A DNA stretch of 25,343 nt from Clostridia bacterium (GTDB lineage: Bacteria; Bacillota; Clostridia; Oscillospirales; CAG-382): contig JAGCNA010000056.1 in NCBI GenBank assembly GCA_017646185.1, positions 1 through 25,343 on the forward strand. The letters run 5' to 3'. The first letter of the stretch is position 1. The number at the start of each line of letters is the position of its first letter. The position numbers and the translations under genes are program-made. Under the pieces are notes generated by a model. That model worked only from the letters and a program-made list of their open reading frames with translations. It made no database searches and was not told the origin of the DNA. Of the stretch, positions 1 through 6,849 are shown in pieces.

Positions 1-192
1 CTCGGGATTCTTTTGGCTGTCTTGGATGAATGCATCGAGGTCGCTTTTCAGAACAATATATCGATGAGTCTTCTTTCCGGTATCATGGCAGGGAATTATA
101 CCGTTTTGCAACATCCAGGCACACTTGCGCTTGCTGATGTGTAAGATCTTGCGAACCTCTTCGGCGTAGAGCATTTCTGATTCATTTGCCAT
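1..192 (-). CDS. Helix-turn-helix DNA-binding protein, excisionase-like (3' end outside window)
   Basis: The reading frame is open for 64 codons from an ATG at 190-192 down to the window edge, so the C-terminus is missing. The protein starts MANESEMLYAEEVRKIL and continues with a short helix-turn-helix (about residues 8-32), then a basic stretch with GKKTHRY and a hydrophobic IVLKSDLDAFI segment. This is the layout of the small MerR-like/HTH_17 'excisionase family' proteins. Its start overlaps the end of the upstream HTH gene by 11 bases, so the two are probably co-translated. Family members commonly act as recombination directionality factors or small regulators in integrative elements. Whether an integrase follows cannot be seen. 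The family call is fairly secure; the role is inferred. Confidence 0.6.
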   Translation of the reverse strand, partial: MANESEMLYAEEVRKILHISKRKCAWMLQNGIIPCHDTGKKTHRYIVLKSDLDAFIQDSQKNPE

Positions 193-448
193 GGCGCGTT
201 CTCACTTTGAATCTCTTTTCCCAATCGGGTTCATCATCGGAGGTTACGGCAAGATAATCGATCAGATCGGCTTTACTGATGAGGTATGCGCCTCGGTACT
301 GAAATGCAGTAAGTTTTCCGGATTTAATCAGCGTATGAATTGTGTTCTTGCCCATATGTGTCCAGTTGGCAACTCCGATCACTGTGAGCACATCAGGACA
401 TTTTCGCAAAAGATGTTCTAAAGCCTTGATTTTTTCTTCTGTGGTCAT
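182..448 (-). CDS. Small helix-turn-helix protein, excisionase-like
   Basis: This is a complete 88-residue protein with an AAAGGA ribosome binding site about 9 bases upstream of the ATG. Residues 18-60 form a helix-turn-helix of the HTH_17/excisionase type: the segment around VANWTHMGKNTIHTLIKSG is followed by the wing-like YRGAYLISKADLIDYLA. The C-terminus is charged and basic. It precedes, and overlaps by 11 bases, a second protein of the same general type, so the pair likely forms a small operon. The terminator at 534-563 separates it from the HNH gene upstream. It may be an excision or regulatory factor of an integrative element lying to the left. That role is inferred from family and arrangement. 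Confidence 0.6.
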   Translation of the reverse strand: MTTEEKIKALEHLLRKCPDVLTVIGVANWTHMGKNTIHTLIKSGKLTAFQYRGAYLISKADLIDYLAVTSDDEPDWEKRFKVRTRHGK

Positions 449-533
449 ATTTATGTATCCTTTCTATTTTTGTCAGCTCACACAATATCACAGAAGAGCG
501 GGGAAGTCCAGAGAGAATCGGTTTGAAAATAAA

Positions 534-563
534 AAAGAGATGCCTGTTGCCCGACATCTCTTT
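534..563 (-). terminator. Rho-independent terminator after the HNH gene
   Basis: A perfect 9-bp stem (534-542 with 555-563, AAAGAGATG/CATCTCTTT) with a 12-base loop is followed on the minus strand by TTTTTTATTTT. It lies about 30 bases past the HNH stop codon and upstream of the HTH genes, so it probably ends the HNH transcript. Confidence 0.75.
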
Positions 564-594
564 CAGAGGTTTACAAATATGCTTCCTTTAAAGC

Positions 595-1536
595 TTAGAT
601 TCGTTTTTCGAGATCTTTTTTCAGTTGTGGATAAATGCGATCATAGCAATAGAATCCATATTGCGGATAAGTGTCCTTGAGTTCTTTTTCAGCACTTGTA
701 TTGATCTTCACAAGCTCATCAATTGCTAAATCTTCGCTGAAATAAACCCGTTTTTCTAAAATGCTGTTTTTGCATTTAAGGGTTGCATCAAAACGGCTAT
801 CATATTGCTCCATACCGCAAACGATTTGAATATTATCAAATCCTGTTTTGTTGGTAAAATAAAGGCTGTACGTATTCAAGATCACGCAATTATCAAGAAG
901 ATTCTGCGTGTCTTCTTTGGTTGGTATACTGTCAATTATTACGGTATACACAAACGAGCGCTTCGCATAGCCGGGAAGCGGATAAAAACCGGATTGCTGT
1001 TGTTCAACAAAGATCAAATCCGTATCAAAAAGCTCAGATAGAAAATTGCGATAACGTTCAAGTAGTTGGTCGGATTCGTTTTCTGTTTCAACCTTGATCT
1101 TAACATATCCAACAAAAACATCCTTTCCGTCGGCTCTGCATTGCTTCCAGCATTCCAAGCCTTGCGCAGCATCCAAGAAGTTTATCGCCTCTTCTTGCGG
1201 ATCGTCCTCTTCGTCAGATCTTACAATTATCTCATAATGGTTTTGCCTATTTTGAATTTCAAATTCCTTCCCATTTGCTTTGAAGCAGGGGAATTTGTCT
1301 GCCTTCTCATCGTTGGTCAGAATGTGACAACAGATCAAATTATGATCTGCGGTTTTCCCGCCTCTTGATTCAGGCAGGATGTGGTCAACGTTCCAGCCGT
1401 ATTCGCTGTTTCTGTCATTGTAGGCAGCTCGAGCGATGGTACGTCCGGAAAAGTCAACCGCCTTTTGTTTCTTGCCGAACTGCTTTACCCAAAGTCGGCT
1501 TGCGGTTTCTTTGTTCAAGTCCATAGATTGTTTCAT
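595..1536 (-). CDS. HNH endonuclease family protein
   Basis: This 313-residue protein has an N-terminal HNH nuclease motif. Residues 49-56 read NVDHILPE (Asp51, His52), followed by Gly59-Gly60, His65-Asn66-Leu67, and the closing Asn75 and Lys78 of the family pattern DHI-P-GG-NL-N-K. The remaining ~210 residues have no motif I recognise. The ATG at 1534-1536 is supported by GAAAGGAAG 8 bases upstream, and it overlaps the stop of a 15-codon ORF as ATGA. Promoter, structured leader and terminator make it a single unit. HNH proteins of this type often sit in phages and integrative elements; next to two excisionase-like genes that origin is plausible. Its substrate (defence, homing or packaging) cannot be told from the sequence. 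There is no RuvC, Cas9 or IscB domain. Confidence 0.75.
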   Translation of the reverse strand: MKQSMDLNKETASRLWVKQFGKKQKAVDFSGRTIARAAYNDRNSEYGWNVDHILPESRGGKTADHNLICCHILTNDEKADKFPCFKANGKEFEIQNRQNHYEIIVRSDEEDDPQEEAINFLDAAQGLECWKQCRADGKDVFVGYVKIKVETENESDQLLERYRNFLSELFDTDLIFVEQQQSGFYPLPGYAKRSFVYTVIIDSIPTKEDTQNLLDNCVILNTYSLYFTNKTGFDNIQIVCGMEQYDSRFDATLKCKNSILEKRVYFSEDLAIDELVKINTSAEKELKDTYPQYGFYCYDRIYPQLKKDLEKRI

Positions 1537-1580
1537 GTGTCATACTTCCTTTCGTAAGTGAAACAGAAGTATACTTGCAT
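1533..1580 (-). CDS. Possible 15-residue leader peptide coupled to the HNH gene
   Basis: An ATG at 1578-1580 sits 3 bases after a perfect AAGGAGG, the best ribosome binding site in the region. It opens a frame MQVYFCFTYERKYDT whose TGA overlaps the HNH ATG (ATGA). The peptide is rich in aromatic residues (three Tyr, two Phe). The position suggests translational coupling or a translational attenuator for the HNH gene. This is not proven; the strong SD and exact overlap are the evidence. Confidence 0.45.
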   Translation of the reverse strand: MQVYFCFTYERKYDT

Positions 1581-1590
1581 TAACCTCCTT

Positions 1591-1722
1591 ATCGTTTTGG
1601 CAAATGCTCTGAACGACACATAGGGCAACCTATTGCTGAAACCTCAAAGGGTAATCCTTATAACAGCTTGACTAAGGATTTGCCGATCATCTTTTGCTGA
1701 TGCAAAAGGGATAAGATTTGCC
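1591..1722 (-). promoter_or_regulatory. Structured 5' leader of the HNH transcript
   Basis: Between the promoter and the AAGGAGG lie about 130 bases containing three perfect hairpins: 1691-1697 with 1702-1708 (7 bp), 1653-1660 with 1673-1680 (8 bp), and 1620-1624 with 1629-1633 (5 bp, tetraloop). In addition the heptamer GGCAAAT occurs twice on the transcript (1722-1716 and 1684-1678). Its complement ATTTGCC occurs once (1605-1599), nine bases upstream of the ribosome binding site. The two copies could compete for the same partner, and the second overlaps the 8-bp hairpin. This suggests a switchable leader, but I do not recognise a known riboswitch class. Confidence 0.4.
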
Positions 1723-1729
1723 TGTTCAT

Positions 1730-1758
1730 ATTATATCACATATTTTCGAATTTTTCAA
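1730..1758 (-). promoter_or_regulatory. Promoter of the HNH transcript
   Basis: On the minus strand TTGAAA (1758-1753) and TATAAT (1735-1730) are separated by exactly 17 bases, a near-consensus housekeeping sigma promoter. Transcription should start near 1723, giving a leader of about 140 bases before the first ribosome binding site. Confidence 0.75.
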
Positions 1759-1778
1759 TAGCTCCACGGGCTGTCGAC

Positions 1779-1807
1779 TTGTAATCTGAAGAAAAATATG
1801 CTATAAT
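1779..1807 (+). promoter_or_regulatory. Orphan rightward promoter
   Basis: TTGTAA (1779-1784), a 17-base spacer ending in TGC (extended -10) and TATAAT (1802-1807) form a strong promoter, almost the same design as the one at 22471-22499. No credible protein-coding gene begins within the next 300 bases; deoC has its own promoter at 2068. The transcript would run through the hairpin element at 1832-2020, so a small RNA is possible. Confidence 0.6.
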
Positions 1808-1831
1808 TCATAGTAGTTATGCGGCAAACAA

Positions 1832-2020
1832 TAGTGACCGCCCGTCCCTTTGGCCTTGCAAAAGCCGTGCATTTTTCTCGGAAGGGGCAATAAAGCGGTC
1901 ACTAATTCGGTAAATTTTGCGGAAATTAGGGATAGTGAGGGACAGAAAGAGCCTGCTTTACAGCTGCTCGAAATCAGTTTTAATAGAACACAACAAGGGC
2001 TGACCGCGCAGTCAGCCCTT
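1832..2020 (+). repeat. Intergenic hairpin element, copy 1 (possible dispersed repeat or small RNA)
   Basis: The element begins with a 10-bp inverted repeat, TAGTGACCGC (1832-1841) and GCGGTCACTA (1895-1904), that can fold with an inner CCCTT/AAGGG pairing. It ends in a perfect 10-bp hairpin (1995-2004 with 2011-2020, loop CGCGCA). Its start AGTGACCGCCC-TCCCT recurs at 25009 in the same orientation, and the stretch before the final hairpin (aaat-cagttt) also resembles the copy there. No credible ORF is present. It may be a dispersed intergenic repeat that also acts as a transcription end, or an RNA driven by the promoter at 1779-1807. Confidence 0.45.
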
Positions 2021-2067
2021 TACTTATGCCCTTTTCCCAACGCATCATTACATTTCATTTTTTACTG

Positions 2068-2096
2068 TTGACGGAACGGTGAAAACAAGGTATAAT
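2068..2096 (+). promoter_or_regulatory. Promoter of the deo operon
   Basis: TTGACG (2068-2073), a 17-base spacer and TATAAT (2091-2096) form a near-perfect housekeeping promoter. It lies about 34 bases upstream of the deoC ATG, giving a leader of roughly 27 bases with the ribosome binding site GAGGGTG. No clear operator palindrome and no regulator gene was found beside it. Confidence 0.8.
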
Positions 2097-2129
2097 ATAA
2101 TAAATATGTATATTTTTTGTGAGGGTGTT

Positions 2130-2819
2130 ATGGATATTAAAAAAATTCTTTCATACGTAGACCACACCTTGTTGGCGCAGGGAGCAACTTGGAGCGAAAT
2201 AAAAGCTCTTTTGGATGACGGAATAAAATACTCTTGTGCATCCTGCTGTATTCCCGCATCCTACGTAAAACAGGCAAAGGAATATGTTGGCAACAGACTT
2301 GCAATTTGTACGGTTATCGGTTTTCCCAACGGATACTCCACCACCGCGGTAAAGTGCTTTGAGACCGCAGACGCTGTGAATAACGGTGCAGACGAGATCG
2401 ATATGGTCATCAATATCGGTATGCTGAAGGATAAAAGATACGACGAGATATCCGAGGAAATAAAGGCGGTGAAGGCGGCTTGCAACGGAAAATTGCTTAA
2501 GGTAATTATAGAGACCTGCCTGCTGACCGATGACGAGAAAATCAACATGTGTCGGATCGTTTCCGAAAGCGGTGCGGATTTTATTAAAACATCCACAGGT
2601 TTTTCCAAATCCGGCGCAACCGAACATGATATCAAGCTTTTTGCAAAACATGTCGCTCCTCACCTTAATATCAAAGCGGCAGGCGGTATTTCCTCTTTGG
2701 AGGACGCGGAAAGCTTTATTGAGCTGGGCGCAACCAGACTGGGCACCAGCAGAATTGTAAAAATCGTTAAATCTATGGAAAAGGGTGAAGATAATGGCAA
2801 ACAAGACACCTCATATTAA
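2130..2819 (+). CDS. deoC: Deoxyribose-phosphate aldolase DeoC
   Basis: This cytoplasmic enzyme splits 2-deoxyribose-5-phosphate into glyceraldehyde-3-phosphate and acetaldehyde, the last step of deoxynucleoside catabolism. The 229-residue length matches the family. The Schiff-base lysine is Lys153 in FIKTSTGF, the second active-site lysine is Lys182 in IKAAGGI, and the acidic residue is Asp91 in DEIDMVIN. An upstream in-frame ATG at 2079 lies inside the promoter, so the ATG at 2130, preceded by GAGGGTG, is the real start. It is first in a nine-gene operon. Its last 26 bases overlap deoD, indicating translational coupling. Identification is secure. Confidence 0.96.
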   Translation: MDIKKILSYVDHTLLAQGATWSEIKALLDDGIKYSCASCCIPASYVKQAKEYVGNRLAICTVIGFPNGYSTTAVKCFETADAVNNGADEIDMVINIGMLKDKRYDEISEEIKAVKAACNGKLLKVIIETCLLTDDEKINMCRIVSESGADFIKTSTGFSKSGATEHDIKLFAKHVAPHLNIKAAGGISSLEDAESFIELGATRLGTSRIVKIVKSMEKGEDNGKQDTSY

Positions 2820-3546
2820 TTTAAATGACACAGAGCTGGGATTCGGCAAAACCGTTCTTATGCCCGGAGACCCCTTGCGCGCTAAGTATATTGCGGAAAA
2901 TTTTCTTACGGACGCTGTGCTTGTTAACGGAGTACGCGGTGTAAACGGATACACCGGTTATTACAAAGGCGTTAAAGTTTCCGTTATGGCAAGCGGTATG
3001 GGTATGCCCTCTATTGGCATATATTCCTACGAGCTGTATAAATTTTTCGGCGTGCAGAATATTATCCGTGTGGGCAGCGCAGGCGCTATAAACGAAAAAG
3101 TTAAGGTAAGAGATATTGTTATCGGTATGGGTGCCTGCACCAATTCCAATTTCCCTCTGCAATACAATATGAACGGCACCATAGCGCCTATATGTGATTA
3201 CGAACTGTTAAACACTGCAAAAAAGATTGCAGACAGCAAGGAGCTTAACGTTCATATCGGTAATCTGTATTCTTCCGACACCTTCTATGACGATTCCTTC
3301 CCTTCCGCTAACTGGGGAAAGATGGGATGTCTGGCCGTGGAAATGGAAGCGGCGGCGCTTTACTGTACCGCCATGCGCTATGGAATGAGAGCCCTTGCAA
3401 TATGCACGGTATCCGATATTTTGTACCCTCCTTTTACTGCTCTTGAGGCTGACGAGCGGGAAAAGACCTTTACTCAAATGATGGAGCTTGCCCTTGACTG
3501 TGCGGTAGAATACGAAAATCTCCCCTTAATAGAAGCAAAGGAATAA
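2794..3546 (+). CDS. deoD: Purine-nucleoside phosphorylase DeoD type
   Basis: It phosphorolyses purine (deoxy)nucleosides to the free base and (deoxy)ribose-1-phosphate. The 250-residue protein has the family phosphate loop MPGDPLRAKYIA (residues 23-34), the glycine-rich RVGSAGAI (92-99), the nucleoside-binding VEMEAAALY (182-190) and the catalytic Asp208 in VSD. These mark the hexameric DeoD class rather than trimeric PunA. I chose the ATG at 2794, with AAGGGTG upstream, over the GTG at 2785. It overlaps deoC by 26 bases and ends one base before deoB, so it supplies the sugar phosphate used by the enzymes on both sides. Confidence is high. Confidence 0.95.
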   Translation: MANKTPHINLNDTELGFGKTVLMPGDPLRAKYIAENFLTDAVLVNGVRGVNGYTGYYKGVKVSVMASGMGMPSIGIYSYELYKFFGVQNIIRVGSAGAINEKVKVRDIVIGMGACTNSNFPLQYNMNGTIAPICDYELLNTAKKIADSKELNVHIGNLYSSDTFYDDSFPSANWGKMGCLAVEMEAAALYCTAMRYGMRALAICTVSDILYPPFTALEADEREKTFTQMMELALDCAVEYENLPLIEAKE

Positions 3547-3547
3547 T

Positions 3548-4714
3548 ATGAAAAGAGTTTTTATTATAGTTCTTGACAGCTTCGGAATCGGCGCTATGCC
3601 CGATAGCGGGAAATACGGCGATATTGGTGTGAATACCCTCGCTTCCGTGGCAGGCAGTCCTTTGTTTAAAGCGGAAAACTTAAAAAAGCTGGGTCTTTTT
3701 AATATTGACGGAGTGGAGGCGGGCGAAAAATGTAATTCCCCTGCCGCCGCATATTGCCGTCTGCGGGAGTTGTCTGCCGGAAAGGACACCACTATAGGAC
3801 ATTGGGAAATAGCAGGTATTGTTTCCCGGCGACCGCTTCCTACCTACCCCGATGGATTTCCCGACGAATTGCTTGAAGAGTTTTCAAAACGCACGGGAAG
3901 AAAGATACTGTGCAATAAACCTTATTCCGGAACAGAGGTTATTAAAGATTACGGTGACGAGCATATTAAAACCGGTGCGTTGATCGTATACACATCGGCT
4001 GACAGCGTATTTCAGATCGCCGCACACGAGGATATCGTTCCTCTTGACGAATTGTACCGCTATTGCCGTATCGCCCGTGATATGTTGGTTGGCGAGCACG
4101 GAGTAGGCCGTGTTATTGCACGTCCATTCATTACTGAAAACGGTGTGTATAAACGCACCTCCAACCGTCACGATTTTTCTCTCCCTCCCCCACGAAAAAC
4201 CATGCTTGACCTTATAAGCGAAAGCGGTATGGACACTATTGCTGTGGGAAAAATATATGATATTTTCGTGGGGAACGGTATAACAGAGCACGTTTTTACC
4301 TCCGGAAATGCCGACGGCATGGCAAAAACGGCAGTCTTTGCCGATAAAGATTTTAACGGCGTCTGTTTTACAAATCTGGTGGATTTTGATATGCTGTACG
4401 GCCACCGGAACAACATTGACGGATATGCCGGCGCTATAACCGAGTTCGACAAATGGTTGGGAGAATTTATTCCGAAATTAAAAGAGGATGATATTCTTAT
4501 TATCACTGCGGACCACGGCTGTGACCCCGGATATACGGTAAGCACCGACCATTCAAGAGAATACGTACCGCTGATAATATACGGCAAGAATATCTCCCCC
4601 GTAAACTGCGGCACCAAGGACGGCTTTTGCGTGATAGGAAAAACAGTTTGCGATTATCTGGGTGCCAAGGGAGAAATAGACGGAGAAAGTATGCTTTCGG
4701 AGATTATGCAATGA
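3548..4714 (+). CDS. deoB: Phosphopentomutase DeoB
   Basis: It converts (deoxy)ribose-1-phosphate from the phosphorylases into (deoxy)ribose-5-phosphate for DeoC. At 388 residues it has the normal length of this alkaline-phosphatase-superfamily enzyme. The first metal aspartate is Asp10 in VLDSFGIG. The phospho-accepting threonine is in GKDTTIGHWE (residues 78-87). The C-terminal metal sites appear as VDFDMLYGHR, TADHGCDP and STDHSREYVP. The start lies one base after the deoD stop, and its TGA overlaps the cdd ATG. Identification is secure. Confidence 0.96.
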   Translation: MKRVFIIVLDSFGIGAMPDSGKYGDIGVNTLASVAGSPLFKAENLKKLGLFNIDGVEAGEKCNSPAAAYCRLRELSAGKDTTIGHWEIAGIVSRRPLPTYPDGFPDELLEEFSKRTGRKILCNKPYSGTEVIKDYGDEHIKTGALIVYTSADSVFQIAAHEDIVPLDELYRYCRIARDMLVGEHGVGRVIARPFITENGVYKRTSNRHDFSLPPPRKTMLDLISESGMDTIAVGKIYDIFVGNGITEHVFTSGNADGMAKTAVFADKDFNGVCFTNLVDFDMLYGHRNNIDGYAGAITEFDKWLGEFIPKLKEDDILIITADHGCDPGYTVSTDHSREYVPLIIYGKNISPVNCGTKDGFCVIGKTVCDYLGAKGEIDGESMLSEIMQ

Positions 4715-5121
4715 ATGATAAAGAGCTTATAACTGCGGCTTTTAACGCAATGGAAAAAGCCTATGCGCCTTATTCCGGCTACAAGGTGGGTGCGGCGCTG
4801 CTTTGTAAAAACGGCAAGGTTTTTACAGGCTGTAATATAGAAAACGCATCTTATACCCCTACCGTATGTGCCGAGCGGACTGCATTTTTCAAGGCGGTAA
4901 GCGAAGGTGAACGGGAGTTTGAAAAGATTGCCGTTGTAGGCGGAAAAGACGGATGTGTTACAGATACGTTTATGCCCTGCGGTGTGTGCCGTCAGGTGAT
5001 GACGGAGTTTTGCGAAACGGACTTTGCGGTGTTGGTAGCAAAAAGCACCGATGAATACCGCTGCTTTACTTTAGAACAACTGCTTCCCCACGGTTTTTCC
5101 AACAAATATATGAAGGATTAG
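4711..5121 (+). CDS. cdd: Cytidine deaminase
   Basis: It deaminates cytidine and deoxycytidine to uridine and deoxyuridine, making them substrates for the next gene product. The protein is 136 residues, the size of the short homotetrameric class. It has the zinc site CAERTAF (Cys-Ala-Glu) and PCGVCRQ, and the substrate-side GCNIENASY. The frame extends upstream into deoB, but the ATG at 4711 overlaps the deoB stop as ATGA and gives exactly the family N-terminus with YAPYSGYKVGAAL. No anomaly was seen. Confidence 0.94.
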   Translation: MNDKELITAAFNAMEKAYAPYSGYKVGAALLCKNGKVFTGCNIENASYTPTVCAERTAFFKAVSEGEREFEKIAVVGGKDGCVTDTFMPCGVCRQVMTEFCETDFAVLVAKSTDEYRCFTLEQLLPHGFSNKYMKD

Positions 5122-5130
5122 GTGTGAACT

Positions 5131-5889
5131 ATGGAATTGCAATATCATATTCAGCTTTCGGAAGAGCACAGCGCCAGATACGCGATAATCCCCGGCGATC
5201 CCGGCAGAGTGGAAAAGATCGCCTCTTTTTTGGAAGGTGCGCATCAGGTAGGCTGTAACCGTGAATACAATTCTTATATGGGGTATCTTGAAGGAGAAAA
5301 GGTTCTGGTGGTATCCACCGGTATAGGCGGACCATCCTGCGCAATTTGCGTGGAGGAGCTGGCGAAAATAGGTGTGGATACCTTTATACGCGTAGGCACT
5401 TGCGGCGGTATGCAGCCCGAGGTTGCACCCGGTGATGTAGTTATTGCCACGGGAGCTATCCGTATGGACGGCACCAGCAAAGAATATATGCCTATAGAGT
5501 TTCCCGCAGTTGCGGATTTTCACATTACAAACGCATTATACAGTGCCGCAAAAGAGCTGGGGTACACCAACCATATCGGTGTAGTTCAGGCAAAGGACAG
5601 CTTTTACGGACAGCATTCTCCCGAAAGTATGCCCAATTCCGCAGAATTGTTAAGCAAATGGGAGGCTTGGAAGAGGGGCGGTTGTCTGGCTTCCGAAATG
5701 GAGGGCGCCACTCTGTTTATTGTGAGCGCCGCGAGAAAACTAAGATCCGGCGCAGTATTCCATTGCGTCTGGAACCAAGAGGCGGCAAAATCTGCCATGC
5801 CGAAGGACAGAAAGGAAGACACCTCTGCCGCAATCAAAACGGCAATAGAGGGGCTTCGCCATATAATTAAGCAGGATAAAAAGGATTAA
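5131..5889 (+). CDS. udp: Uridine phosphorylase-type nucleoside phosphorylase
   Basis: It phosphorolyses uridine, and probably deoxyuridine, to uracil and (deoxy)ribose-1-phosphate. The 252-residue protein belongs to the NP-I phosphorylase superfamily, like DeoD, but carries pyrimidine-type features: PGDPGRVEKIA (residues 21-31), GTCGGMQPEVAPGDVV (89-104), a KDSFYGQHSPESMP segment (155-168) and SEMEGATLF (188-196). This matches Gram-positive Udp proteins. It follows cdd by 9 bases with a ribosome binding site between. No thymidine phosphorylase is present, so this enzyme may have to handle all pyrimidine deoxynucleosides; that is inference. The exact substrate preference cannot be read from sequence. 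Confidence 0.85.
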   Translation: MELQYHIQLSEEHSARYAIIPGDPGRVEKIASFLEGAHQVGCNREYNSYMGYLEGEKVLVVSTGIGGPSCAICVEELAKIGVDTFIRVGTCGGMQPEVAPGDVVIATGAIRMDGTSKEYMPIEFPAVADFHITNALYSAAKELGYTNHIGVVQAKDSFYGQHSPESMPNSAELLSKWEAWKRGGCLASEMEGATLFIVSAARKLRSGAVFHCVWNQEAAKSAMPKDRKEDTSAAIKTAIEGLRHIIKQDKKD

Positions 5890-5895
5890 GATATA

Positions 5896-6849
5896 ATGTT
5901 TGAAGCAGTCTTGGAGTGCATAAAAAACTACGATAAGATAATAATACACAGGCACAGCCGTCCCGATGGTGACGCTATGGGAAGCCAGATCGGTATGAAA
6001 AACATCTTAACCGAAAACTTCCCCGAAAAGACGGTGTATACTGTAGGAGATCCTGCCGGATATCTGAGTTTTTTGCCTGATTCGGAGATGGACGATATAT
6101 CCGATACCGATTACAACGGCGCTCTGGCGATTCTTCTTGATTTCGCTTCTCCTGCGCTTGTTAGCGATAACCGCTATGTTTTGGCGGAGAAAACCCTGCG
6201 GATAGACCATCACCTTTACACCGAGACCTTTACAGACGTTGAAGTGATCGACAGCACCTTTGAAAGCTGCTGCGGTATGGTTGCCGCGTTTGCTATAGAA
6301 AGCGGATTGCGTATAAATCAAAAAGCAGGGCTGGCGCTGTATACGGGAATGCTTACGGATTCCGGCAGATTCAGGTACGATAGCACGTCTTCGCGCACCT
6401 TTACACTGGCAGCCGAGCTGATCAAAACGGGATTCGATACCAATGAGCTTTATCGGTGTCTGTATGCAGACGATTTTTCCAACAGACTGCTTAAAGCGAA
6501 ATTTACCCTTAAAATACGTTTTACCGAAAACAATGTTGCCTATATCTACACCACAGCCGATGAGATAAAGGAATACGACGTAAGTGAATTTACAATTTCC
6601 CGCGGGATGGTGGGAACTATGTCCGATCTTAAGGGAGTGGACATCTGGGTGAATTTCACCGAAACCGATTCCGGCGTGCTGTGTGAATTGCGGTCCAGCC
6701 GCTTCAATATAAATCCCATTGCAGTAAAATACGGCGGAGGAGGACACCAAAAGGCAAGCGGTGCCTGCGTGCCCGACCGTGAAACCGCTATGTCTATGTT
6801 AAAAGATCTTGATGCAATGCAGGAAGGAACATATGAACAAAGAAGTTAA
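5896..6849 (+). CDS. nrnA: DHH/DHHA1 phosphoesterase, NrnA-like (nanoRNase / pAp phosphatase family)
   Basis: NrnA-type enzymes degrade very short oligonucleotides from the end and dephosphorylate pAp, using two metal ions. The 317-residue protein has the full set of motifs: His20 with PDGDAMGS (residues 23-30), Asp82 in LLDFA, the DHH triad Asp104-His105-His106, Asp155 in TDSGRF, and the DHHA1 substrate loop GGGGHQKASGA (280-290). It starts 6 bases after udp and overlaps the next, paralogous gene by 17 bases. In this operon it would shorten oligonucleotides to mononucleotides before SurE and the phosphorylases. The exact activity (RNA or DNA oligomers, pAp) is not fixed by sequence. Confidence 0.85.
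   Translation: MFEAVLECIKNYDKIIIHRHSRPDGDAMGSQIGMKNILTENFPEKTVYTVGDPAGYLSFLPDSEMDDISDTDYNGALAILLDFASPALVSDNRYVLAEKTLRIDHHLYTETFTDVEVIDSTFESCCGMVAAFAIESGLRINQKAGLALYTGMLTDSGRFRYDSTSSRTFTLAAELIKTGFDTNELYRCLYADDFSNRLLKAKFTLKIRFTENNVAYIYTTADEIKEYDVSEFTISRGMVGTMSDLKGVDIWVNFTETDSGVLCELRSSRFNINPIAVKYGGGGHQKASGACVPDRETAMSMLKDLDAMQEGTYEQRS

Noticed and set aside
595..1722. HNH gene plus structured leader as an IscB/Cas9-like RNA-guided system
   Set aside because: The protein lacks RuvC motifs and a bridge helix, and the HNH is N-terminal. The RNA is a normal 5' leader with promoter and ribosome binding site.
1850..2071. A 73-codon frame in the intergenic element
   Set aside because: It runs through the terminal hairpin into the deoC promoter, has no ribosome binding site and lies in a repeat-like region.
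2079..2129. Upstream extension of deoC to the ATG at 2079
   Set aside because: That ATG lies between the -35 and -10 boxes of the promoter. The ATG at 2130 has GAGGGTG upstream and matches the family N-terminus.
4627..4710. Upstream extension of cdd
   Set aside because: It lies wholly inside deoB and adds a basic sequence not found in cytidine deaminases. The ATGA overlap at 4711 is the natural start.
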